Made by a program: the position numbers and the translations under genes. This document shows, piece by piece, positions 1-11,100 of a stretch of 64,000 nt of DNA. Origin of the DNA: Argopecten irradians (Eukaryota > Mollusca > Bivalvia > Pectinida > Pectinidae); NCBI RefSeq assembly GCF_041381155.1, contig NC_091142.1, positions 34,087,604 to 34,151,603 of the forward strand, read 5' to 3'. The first letter of the stretch is position 1; each line of letters begins with the position of its first letter. The notes under the pieces were generated by a model. It saw nothing but the letters and a program-made list of their open reading frames with translations. It was not told the origin of the DNA and made no database searches.

Positions 1-104
1 TCTGCTGTCATCTTTGTTATGTGACATAACTATAATGACGTTGAGTGTTTTAGTTTGTTTTAACTTTTGTTGTGGATATATTATATTTTTGTTTCACCTG
101 GAAT

Positions 105-475
105 TCCCTGCCTGGGAGATAGGTCGCTAAATTTGTACCTGATGCCCTCAGTGAATGATTGACTAAGGAGACTGAATAAGAGATATTATTTTTTAACTAA
201 ATTTCTTCCAAATGTCTCCCTTAACAATTTTTGTTAACATTGAGTTGAGCGTTTGCTCCTATGAGGAAGGTCTTTGTTCTGTCCCGTGGCCGAGACACCA
301 TTATAGCTATAAAGGTCATATTTACTGATGCTTTTTAATTGTTAGCCTAAAAGGTCTTATCACTAATCATTAGAATAAGATCTGAGAGATGGTGATGTTA
401 TGTTTGATGACATCAGCAGTATGCTTTGGTGAGATAGCACTATAAACAGGCAGAAGTTCCACAAGGCATATCCAG
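105..475 (+). repeat. Old copy of the (CAAA)n-tailed retroposon
   Basis: Positions 240-295 match the retroposon segment that reads gaggaaggctctgggttctg and the 'gccgagacacc' stretch in better copies. Positions 423-460 match its 'atagcactataaa...gttcca' stretch. The middle is diverged and no tail is left. The family call rests on these two anchor stretches only. Confidence 0.45.
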
Positions 476-977
476 GGGAGACAACCCATAATAACCTTAG
501 ATATTGATACGAAGCTAAGCAAAATAAATCAAACTACACTAATCCTGGAATTCATGAACTAATTTGTGACTTCATCTATGAATATTAATACATATATACA
601 TAATTATTAAACTACTTCATAAATCATAATACATACATAGAATTATTAAAATATTATACTACTCGAAATTTGCTAAGGATCACTTTTATTTTGTAGTATA
701 TCAAATTCATTTAATTGTACAAGTTCATTAAAATACTTTAATGATGTCTTTAAGATGTCTAAACACAGGTTCCAACTATGGGAAAAGGAAAACTATGGAA
801 ACACAGGTGCTCGATACATTACTTGCGAAACAGAGCTACCCCCAAAAATCACAAAAACACAGCAATGGGAGCGAAAATGAAATTCGCGTTAAATCAGTTT
901 TCTCATGTAATTTTCATTTCATTATATTGTGTGACGTCCCCTAGCTTCATTAAGACTTCGAAGATGCATGCTCGCAA

Positions 978-1229
978 TTAAGTCCCGTTTCCGGTTTTGC
1001 TGGGTAGATGCCCATTCCTCTTGCAGGGCCTGTTCCATGTTTTTGCAGTGACCTTTGATGGTAAACGCGGGAAGAAATGGATTACTGTAGCATGTCCTAC
1101 ACGTGCTCTATCGGATTTAGATCCGGGGAACAAGCAGGCCAGTCCATGCGTTCGATAGTTTCCCTCTGAAGTTCGTCGCCGGAGGTTTAGTAACGCTACG
1201 TCACTACAAAATGACTTCATAAACGCCAC
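978..1229 (-). pseudogene. Inverted copy of the Tc1 transposase C-terminus
   Basis: On the minus strand this reads the end of the same transposase. It includes frame-shifted remnants of the SPDPNPxEHV region and the C-terminal 'FPRLP.KV' and 'QNRKR' type residues also seen at 1800-1930. It is not a separate gene but the inner part of the element's left arm. Substitutions and indels against the right arm show the two arms have diverged for some time. Confidence 0.7.
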
Positions 1230-1304
1230 TGGAACTCGAATATCTACGCAATATGTACATAATCATACAGACTGAGGTTCCGTAGACCTGCAGAGAGGAT
1301 TCCC

Positions 1305-1935
1305 TTGACTGGGAGGCATACTCAGGCTACACTTACATGGGCCCACGATCATGCGAGATGGACTATCAGAGACTTGAGCCTTGTTCTGTTCACAGACAAG
1401 TCCAGATTCTGTCTCGACTTCACAGACAGGCGTGCTAGAATGTGGAGACTACCAAATGAACGATTTCCTACAGCCAACGTCTCCGAACACGACCGACATG
1501 GCGTCAGGTCTGTAATGGTCTGGGGCGGTATAAGTATCCAAAGAAAAACAGATCTCCCATGTCTTCTCAAACAACAATTTGATAGCCCAGAGGTACTGCG
1601 ATGAAGTCCTCGATGTCTACATTAGACCATATGCTGGTGCTATCGGTCCGGAATTCATTCTAATGGATGATAACGCTCATCCACATAGAGCTCGAGTCTC
1701 TGTCGCCTATCTTCAGAGGAAAACTATAGAATGTATGGACTGGCTTGCTCATTCTCCGGATCCAAATCCGTTAGAGCACGTGTGGGTCATGCTACAGGAA
1801 TTCTTCCCGCGTTTACCAGCCAAGGTCACCGCAAGAACTTGGAACGGCTCTGCAAGAGGAATGGGCATCCATCCAGCAAAACCGGAAACGGGACTTAATT
1901 GCGAGCAAGCGTCGGCGATGTCGCAGTGTTGTTGA
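1305..1935 (+). pseudogene. Tc1/mariner-family transposase, partial and frameshifted
   Basis: Catalytic-domain fragments lie in two frames. At 1305-1604 are the 'HARWT' region, the first catalytic Asp in VLFTDKSRF and the VWGGIS motif. At 1579-1935 are the second Asp in ILMDDNAHPH and the third acidic residue in PDPNPLEHVW, about 34 residues later, as in DD34E Tc1 enzymes. The family cuts and pastes DNA at TA dinucleotides. The N-terminal helix-turn-helix DNA-binding part is missing, and a frameshift lies near 1570-1590. No functional transposase can come from this copy. Confidence 0.85.
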
Positions 1936-2272
1936 AGCTAGGGGACGTCACACAATATGCTGAAATGAAAATTACATGAGAAAACTGTTTTAATGCGAAT
2001 TTCATTTTCGCTCCCATTGCCGCGTTTTTGTGATTTTGGGGGGTAGCTCTGTTTCACAAGTAATGTATCGAGCACTCGTGAAAAATCCATAGTTTTTCTG
2101 TTGGAACTTGTGTTTAGACATCTTAAAGACATCATTAAATCATTTTTATGAATATTGTACAATTACATGAATTTGATATACTGAAATATAAAAGTGATCC
2201 ATAGCAAATTTTGAGTAGTATATTAAACTATTTCATAGTTCTTAATACATACATAGAATTATTAAAATATTT

Positions 2273-3040
2273 CCAGGTGAACAAACTAGGAACAAAATCC
2301 TATAAATAGATTTGAGCTAGTTTACATATTTGAGCTAGTTTACATATAAGTTGGCCAGTTTCCACCTTAGCAGGTAGATTGTTAGTGTGGTGTCATTGAG
2401 AATATTCAAGGTGCCCTACTGAATATTTTGTTACAAAAGACCAGAACTACCTATCATCTGTACTTGGGTGGACAGGTGTAGTAAACGAGAATCACACAGG
2501 TAAATATTCCCCTTCATCTTCATAACAGTGATAATTCTTTTGTAAATAATGATACTCTTTACACCCTTAAATTTGAAGTAGCATTATCCAGATTCATTGA
2601 TAGAAGAGTCTAAAACCACTTTAGAGGGGTGTCAAAATTCAAGTAAAAAAGCTTAAAAACTTTAAAAACAGATATAGACTAAACATTCATAATCTGTCTA
2701 TTTTCAGAAATGTCGGGTAAATAACATACCTGTAATATTAACGAGAACTCGCCCATTATTTCTGAGGGGTCCGTTTGGATTTAGTTACAGCAATAATGTA
2801 AATCTTACTAGATTAAAAGATTTTTAGTTACAGAAAAATCAGAATGTAGCCATTAACCGTTTGTCAAGTTAAAATTTAATTGTTAATGATTTCTATGTTA
2901 ATGGATATTTATTAGTGTGTTAACAATAGTGAAATCTAAAAGTTGGGTTGTAGATACTTATCTATAAGGGGAGATGGTTATCACTGGCAAAGGCTTTTTA
3001 TCTCGTTAGAGTGAGTAATACACCTATAATGGCTTCAGGT
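2273..3040. other. Non-coding AT-rich stretch
   Basis: No open frame, RNA gene or repeat that I recognise, apart from a local duplication of a 'gagctagtttacat' phrase at 2315-2345. Confidence 0.4.
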
Positions 3041-3109
3041 ATATATATACATATGTAACTTGTGGTATTGTTAGAGTTTATAATTTGTGTATGTAGAGTT
3101 TGAGTAAGG

Positions 3110-3420
3110 TATAAGTGTACATTGTATTACATATATATTTACATTGTTTTGTGTACATTACTACATTTACATTGTGTAAAATACTTTGTACATTGTATAT
3201 TTTGTGGTGTACATCGTATTATGTACATTTAAATTGTGTGTTGTACATTTTATGATGTACATTGTATGATGAACAGTGTACATTGTACGATGTACTGTAC
3301 ATTGTATGATGTAGTGCATTGTAATTGTATTAAGTACATTTACATTATGTAAATTACTTTGTACACTGTATGATGTACATTGTATGATGTACATTGCATG
3401 ATGTGTAAAGTACATTGTTA
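3110..3420. repeat. Degenerate TACATTGTATGATG-type satellite
   Basis: Short irregular units built on tacattgta and tgatgtac recur for about 300 bp. The open minus-strand frame here is a run of low-complexity Met/Tyr/Thr/His codons and follows from the repeat, not from a gene. Confidence 0.8.
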
Positions 3421-3437
3421 TGTGTGTATATTGATAT

Positions 3438-3560
3438 AAGGGGCCACATCACTAAATGGTTAGGTATTCTGACATATACTAGTGCCACTACAGTCCTCCA
3501 CCTCTGTGTTTAGAGTTTAAATCCAACGTTACTGACCAGTGGTCTGTGGTTTTCCCCTGG
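3438..3560 (+). repeat. Possible tRNA-derived SINE remnant
   Basis: A degenerate box B-like gagtttaaatcc is followed by 'tactgaccagtggtctgtgg' and 'ttttcccctgg'. I recall this kind of tail from bivalve SINEs. Box A is poorly preserved and no poly-A or target duplication was found. Confidence 0.35.
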
Positions 3561-3689
3561 ATATTCTACAGTTATTGGGATGTTATCTATAAAATTGCAG
3601 GTCATAAATATGAGCCTCACCACCAACTCCTTACTGAACTGTATACTTAGTATTGGTCAGTGTTACATATGAGAATGACTAGGTTTTTA

Positions 3690-5145
3690 TTGACCCACAA
3701 AAAAAATAAATACTGACTGTGCAAATCAGCCTAGAATAAACTATACGAGAAGTCTTTTGGGCCCAATATATCTACAGCTGATATTCTATAGTGAATGGCT
3801 CAACGGTTCTATAGTGACAGTTTGATGGTTTGGTGCCAATTTGGCAAGAGAGGATGCTGATGGAAATCAATAAGGCCAAAATGATCCTGGCATCTGTAAA
3901 TGGTACCATAAAAAGTGGATGACCACGAATCCTTTCGGCTGGACCTATGATTTTATGGTTTTATTGATTTAAGACAAAATTATTCTGAAAGAATGAAATG
4001 AGTAGTACAGTCTAGCTGATATACAGTGTAGTAGTTTCTAAGAATAAAACAAGGTTTAAGATTTTCTGTAGAAAGAGAAGTTAAGAAAAATTTCTTATTT
4101 AATATTTTCTTTTCTTTATGATTTGAATTGGGCTGATGACTGTCAAGGTGAACACATCTAGGTAAACCCCATATAATGTTTTAGTTGTCATATGAAATAT
4201 GAAAAATCAGTACCGCACTATCTGGTTATAAACCTTTACATCTTAGAACAAATAAAATATTTCATTAATGGCACAAAAAAGTCAGAACAATGAATTTATT
4301 TGTATTAAAATCTTCCTGTTTCACACTCATGTAGACAGGTTTTCGTGCTATATACAACATTACTCAGGAAGTTTTTTTGAGTGTAGTTCAGTGTTCCTGT
4401 ATAGATTAGTATTACAGGTCTGTATAATGGAGGAAATGGGAGTTATTTATGAGGTGAAGACCTTGATTTCTTATTTATTTATATATTCACTTTTGAAAAA
4501 AACATTTTACAATTTTTAAAGTCTATTTGGTGGAGAACTGTCTAGATTTTAAGAAATAGGTGGTTATAGATTATTTTGATTTGAGCTTTAGAAGTGTTGA
4601 AAATTATTTTTATATGAACTTCCTTTCATACATATGTGCATTTGTATTTACAATTTAAATTATTTTCTTGCTTTTATCACCGGTTGTTAAAGTACCCAAG
4701 TAATCACACTGGAAATTTTTTTTTGATATTGTTAGTAAGATTTGTAAGAAAAAGTAATTTTTGCAGGCTGGATAAAGGAAGAAAGTTGAGTCTTTGGATT
4801 TTCTCATTAGGAAAAATAAAGCTTGACATTATGAGAGGCAACCTGTAATAATTTTTCTCTTACAAAGTCTCTACGATTTTCTAATGAAAGGAATAGACAA
4901 GAATTAGGAAATAAGTATTTAGAAGATTTGCAAATAGCCAACACCAAAGCAGACTTCTCCCTCACCAGGTTCTGAAGTATATTGAACTCATGAAGAACAA
5001 TTTTTTCAACTGAAGATTGACCAACTTTTCTTAGATATGTGTGGTTATTAACATTTTCGGTGACAAGTGACGGGCTATTACCATATTTGAGACAGATCAG
5101 AGTTCTGACCTAATTTCCACTGACCAACTTTTTACTATTTTTCAG
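3690..5145. other. Upstream intron or intergenic DNA of the septin gene
   Basis: No septin exon was recognised here, although the gene's first coding exon(s) must lie upstream of 5146. The open frames at 4268-4519 and 4636-4848 are AT-driven and show no known motif. Confidence 0.4.
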
Positions 5146-8100
5146 GATGATGATGAGTTTATCGGATTTGCCACGCTGCCCGACCAGGTCCATAGAAAAG
5201 CAGTCAAGCGCGGTTTTGAGTTCGGACTTATGGTGGTCGGTAGGTATAATCAGATGTCTCTCTCTCTCACTGTCCATTTGTATGTATACAAAGCTTGTTA
5301 TAACCGCTACCATTACAATACTCCACAATTTGTATGGCTGTTCACTTTGACATATATCAATGTAAAATGTAATGGTACCTAAAACTGATAGTCTTATCAG
5401 TATATGGAGGATGTAACTTCCTTTGATCCAATTCGACCTCTATCCATGTCAGAGTTCACGACCTTAGACTGCAATGAGATTTGTATGAGACTAAAATGAT
5501 ATATATAATTAAACTTTAAAGTAATAGAAGTGAGTATAGTTCATTTCTAAGTTTAAGATGTCTGTTGAGAAACATGATATGATGTTTACATGTGTTATGT
5601 GCTGGTCACAAGCCTGAGATTCAATAACAGCTAGCATTCACCTAAGGGTAGGGTCAAAAAGGGTCATCTTGGCTATATCAATAAATACAAACCACTCCTT
5701 CTATGAAACCATTAAAGCAACATCACTAAAAATTGGACATTCCAAAAAGGTTTGGAATCAAAATTGTACAAATGGTCAAACTTGATCCCCACAGGTGTCA
5801 CAAGGGCAGGACTGAAGAGGGTTCAATACTCTATAAATAAAAAAAAACCCAACTGATCAGAAATTAAGATATAGATGTCGTTAATTGGTTAAAAATACCA
5901 AAGGTCCATGTAGACGGGTTTATAATCTTCTACCCAGTCCTAACTTTAATGTCTTCTCAAAACTGAGGAAGTGTTTGTAATACATCTTAGAAAGGAGGTT
6001 TAGCATATTTGCTTAAGTGTCCAGTAATACAAGCCCTTTGGGACTCTTATTTAAAAAAGCCTCTACTAGCTAGTTTTAGCCACGCCCTGTCACAGACAAA
6101 TGTTGGTTCATATGTAACAGGAACGATCAGTACAAAATAACCAAATACAACAAATTAAACCAAATTAGAGGTGATCAGGTGGTGTAGTGGTCCAATCACT
6201 TGCCTTTCAACTAGCTGGCAGGGGTTCGAATCACGGCACGGACGTTAAAAAGGTCAGGGTCACCTGTCCAATCACATCAGCTTTCTCTTAAGCACTTAGT
6301 TTTCCTTCCACTGAAAGACCCCTTGCACACTTTCATCTGGGCCATTGAAAGTGATTTGTTTTTGTAAAATAAATGTGATTTATATTACAACCAAAGCAAT
6401 CATTCTGTCCTTTATCACCTGTATTGTTTGTATCTCGTTACAGGTGAGACAGGGCTGGGGAAGTCCACCCTGATCAACAGCCTCTTCCTGACCGACCTGT
6501 ACAAGGATAGGACGATACCAAACGTAGAAGGTAAGACATTACTCATACACCAGGGGATTATCTCTAGTCTTTGTCATATTCTGTTAAATAGGATGTTTTC
6601 TAGGAACACACAACAGTTATTTCAACAGAATTTCTATTTCCAACATTTGAGATACAGTTATCTCCCTTAAGTAATTTGTTCCCTTGGTATTTCATCAGTA
6701 TATTTGTTTTGTGTTATTAAGTGATGTGGTTATTGTTTCATTGTCTAGATTAATTAACTCGCATATAAAACCATATATCTTTACACCAATCATAGATACT
6801 GTTAAGAAGACAGTACAGATTGAGAAGAAACAACTTGAGATAGAAGAACGTGGAGTAAAACTCCGTCTCACCATTGTAGACACACCAGGCTTCAACGACT
6901 CCGTTAACGGGGAAAAGAAGTAAGTTCTGAACTAATTTACATTTCCAATTTAAAGTTCATACAAAATGTTTAATATGGATTCAGCTGATCTAAGAGAAAG
7001 TATTTTAAAAGTGATAAACCTATGTGCACATCTGGAGTCCTTTACTCATGTAGATGGTAAATGTTAATGAAAAAAATGCCAAGAACAATACTGGAATATA
7101 ACTAGATAACGTGAAAAGTTGTGCCAGTTGAATTCTTTTTAATTGGATATGTAATTAAGTATATTTGTATATATCTGTTTCCAGTTGGACGCCCATCATA
7201 GATTATATTGACAATCAGTTTGATCAGTACTACCAGGCTGAAAGTGGACTCAATCGTAAAAATATCCAGGACACTCGTGTCCACTGCTGTCTATATTTTA
7301 TATCTCCGTATGGACACGGGTAAGTAACTGGACACTCGTGTCCACTGATGTCTGTAATTTATATTTCCATTTGGACACGGGTAAGTAACTGGACACTCGT
7401 GTCCACTGCTGTCTGTATTTTATATCTTATAATTTATATATTTTTTATAACTGGACATATATGGTCATTATGGACAGGTGACATTTTAAATTGATCTTTA
7501 TAGAGTATGTGACCTTTATAGAGTGTGATGACCTTTATATAAACCTTTATAGAGTGTGATGACCTTTATAGTGTGATGACCTTTATAGAGTGTGATGACC
7601 TTTATAGTGTGTGATGACCTTTATATAAACCTTTATAGAGTGTGATGACCTTTATATGACCTTTATAGAGTGTGATGACCTTTATATGACCTTTATATGA
7701 CCTTTATATGACCTTTATAGAATGTGATGACCTTTATATGACCTTTATAGAATGTGATGACCTTTATACAGTGTAATGACCTTATATGACCTTTATAGCG
7801 TGTGATGACCTATATAGAGTATGATGACCTTTATAGAGTGTGATGAACTTTATATGACCTTTATAGAGTGTGATGACCTTTATATGACCTTTATAGAGTG
7901 TGATGACCTTTATATGACCTTTATAGAATGTGATGGCCTTTCTAAAGTGTTAATTATGACCTTTATAAATCTAGACACAAGTATTTTGTACCGACACATG
8001 AACTTTTTACATAGGTGACCCTATTATACAGGTTGTCTTTAAATTATCAACAACTTAATTATTATTGATTGTTCACAGATACTTATATAGGCAATGCCTG

Positions 8101-11100
8101 TTGTTTGATCCTTTTTCGTTATTTGAAATAAAATTTGTTGAAATTGAAATTGGTCACAGATAACAATACCAGGACTTCTTCTATTTTTAGTCTGAAACCA
8201 GTAGACATAGCTGTGATGAAGAGACTCCATACCAAAGTGAACATTGTCCCTCTCCTAGCTAAGTCTGACATCCTCACGCCAAAGGAGGTCAAAAAGTTAA
8301 AAGCCAAGGTATGTTCAAACATTAAAAAGTGTGCTTATACAAGGGAGATAATTATTTTTGACATCATTCGTATTAATTTCATACTTGAAACAAATGAAGT
8401 GAAGTTTTTGAGAAAATTTGATGAATAAAGGAATTATTTAAACAAAACATTTTTTCATTAAGTTGTTGTAATATTGTATGTACTGTATCAAGGAGAACAA
8501 AATACAGATTTATAACTTTGTGTATTGTTTGTAGATATTAGATGAAATCAAGGAGAACAAAATACAGATTTATAACTTTGTGTGGTGTGTTGTAGATATT
8601 AGATGAAATCAAGGAGAACAAAATACAGATTTATAACTTTGTGTGGTGTGTTGTAGATATTAGATGAAATCAAGGAGAACCACATACAAATTTACCAGTT
8701 CCCTGAATGTGACAGTGACGAGGATGAAGAGTTTAAACAACAGGACAAAGCCTTAAAGGTGAGTTATCTCCCTTTACTATGACTGTATCGGGGAGGTTAC
8801 CTCCCTTTCTGAAGATACACTTTTATTGAAGGTTATCTCCCTTATAAAATGTATAAGTTAAACCTACCATCCCCAAAGGTTTGTCAACTACAAGATCTAA
8901 AGTTCACAATAGCTGTCTTAAACCTGAATGAGATCTAGTTCTCAAAAGGTCAAAATATTTTTGTAGCATTGTAGGTTTATACCTGTTTAAACCTAGACAA
9001 GTTTTGATGTTTTCTTCTACTTTTTTATAGGCAGCCATTCCATTTGCTGTAGTAGGCAGTAATACAGTAGTGGAGGCAGGAGGCAAAAAAATCCGGGGTC
9101 GGATGTACCCTTGGGGAATCGTAGAAGGTAATGGTCATGTGTGTAAAGAAAGGAGCAAGACAATCTGGAATTAGAGGTATCCCTGGGGTTAGGGTAGAAG
9201 GCAAGGAAATCGGGTGTAGGATGTATTCCTGGGGTTAGGGTAGAAGGCGAGGAAATCGGGTGTAGGATTTATCCCTGGGGGTAGGGAGGGAGGCAAAATT
9301 AATCCAGGGTCGGATCATCAGTGGTCAAATGTATTCCTGGGGATAGGGTAGGAGGCAAGAATCTGAGATCAGATGTATTCCTGGGGATAGGGTAGGAGGC
9401 AAGAATCTGAGATCAGATGTATTCCTGGGGATAGGGAAGGAGGCAAGAATCTGAGATAAGATGTATTCCTGGGGATAGGGTAGGAGGCAAGAATCTGAGA
9501 TAAGATGTATTCCTGGGGATAGGGTAGGAGGCAAGAATCTGAGATCAGATGTATTCCTGGGGATAGGGTAGGAGGCAAGAATCTGAGATCAGATGTATTC
9601 CTGGGGATAGGGAAGGAGGCAAGAATCTGAGATAAGATGTATTCCTGGGGATAGGGTAGGAGGCAAGAATCTGAGATAAGATGTATTCCTGGGGATAGGG
9701 TAGGAGGCAAGAATCTGAGATAAGATGTATTTCTGGGGATAGGGAAGGAGGCAAGAATCTGAGATAAGATGTATTTCTGGGGATAGGGAAGGAGGCAAGA
9801 ATCTGAGATCAGATGTATTCCTGGGGATAGGGTAGGAGGCAAGAATCTGAGATAAGATGTATTCCTGGGGATAGGGTAGGAGGCAAGAATCTGAGATAAG
9901 ATGTATTTCTGGGGATAGGGTAGGAGGCAAGAATCTGAGATCAGATGTATTTCTGGGGATAGGGTAGGAGGCAAGAATCTGAGATCAGATGTATTCCTGG
10001 GGATAGGGTAGGAGGCAAGAATCTGAGATCAGATGTATTCCTGGGGATAGGGTAGGAGGCAAGAATCTGAGATCAGATGTATTCCTGGGGATAGGGTAGG
10101 AGGCAAGAATCTGAGATCAGATGTATTCCTGGGGATAGGGAAGGAGGCAAGAAAGACGGAAACAGGAACATATGCGAAGGGGTTCTGTGTGTCATGATGA
10201 GATTAGATGGATATTTTATTGTTTATATATTCTGTACACCAACCTATCTGCTAGCCTGAATACTTAAATTTTCACTTTTGTTTAAATACAGCAGTGTGAT
10301 TTACCGATACATTTCCTCAGCGATTAATTTTTGCGACATTCAATCATCCATGAAATAAATGAAATTTAATCAAGCATGGAAATGAGGTTTAATTACAGTA
10401 TTCACAACATGACGTAGTTGAACTAGTAAATTATCACGATAGTTTTTTTCACTGATAGCAATAATATTGCAATACATGTAGTTAAAATTGCAGGCGATAG
10501 TCACCGGTCCCTAATATTGATCATATATAGTTAGAAAAACGCTGAAGAATTCTATAATGATGCAGTGGAACCTGGTATTATTGATGTCATCGAAAAAAGA
10601 CAAATTCCATCTTATCTTAATTTCAGTCACAGACAATGGAGACTATCTGACTCCATTTCATTTCAAATATGTCAAACTATTTCAAATTAAAAAAGTATGT
10701 TAATGTATCCAATTTCAAATTGTATGGGCTCTTGTTTATTTTAGTATCTATAGGCAGATTTGTCCTGGGATCTCAATAACGTATACTTTTGTTTATGTTT
10801 TGTTATAAACAGTGTTCTGTTTATACTTACAGTTGATAACCCTAAACATTGTGACTTTGGAAAACTTCGTCAGATGTTGATCAGGTAGGTATCAATCTTA
10901 GGTAAATATTTGTTAGACTGTAGTTTACTAACAATGGTTCATGTAATCTAATAGCTGTGTCTTGGTGTATAATACCCTGTTGTGTTAGGGAGTCTTTCCT
11001 TTAAATGTATAAATCTGGTATCTTTGAGTTTAGATGATAGTCAAAATTGGATTTGAAAGCAAAACAGAAAAATGCAAAAAGAAAAAAGAAAAAACACAAA

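Larger units (their letters stand above)
657..2220 (+). mobile_element. Tc1-like transposon with long inverted arms
   Basis: The ends tactactcg (657) and cgagtagta-like (to 2220) are inverted, with TA at both borders. The terminal inverted repeats run about 300 bp (657-955 against 1936-2220). The inverted homology continues inward: 978 to about 1185 is an antisense copy of the transposase 3' end at about 1697-1935. Each arm is therefore about 525 bp, with a spacer of about 510 bp. Total size (1564 bp) fits a Tc1 element, but the 5' half of the transposase gene has been replaced by the inverted 3' part. An imperfect 52-bp direct repeat flanks the element (604-655 and 2221-2272). Confidence 0.8.

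Noticed and set aside
3167..3415. Minus-strand frame rich in Met, Tyr, Thr and His
   Set aside because: Translation of a tacattgta-type satellite.
6172..6260. Functional tRNA gene
   Set aside because: Box B is good but box A is poor, the stems cannot be drawn into a full cloverleaf and the head is followed by a SINE-type body.
7489..7962. CRISPR-like array in the septin intron
   Set aside because: Units vary from 13 to 37 bp with no constant repeat and unique spacers; it is a eukaryotic minisatellite.
9369..9974. Open minus-strand frame of 201 codons with perfect internal repeats
   Set aside because: It is the reverse reading of the 44-bp minisatellite. All frames of the repeat are open because the unit lacks stop triplets on that strand; there is no start context or homology.
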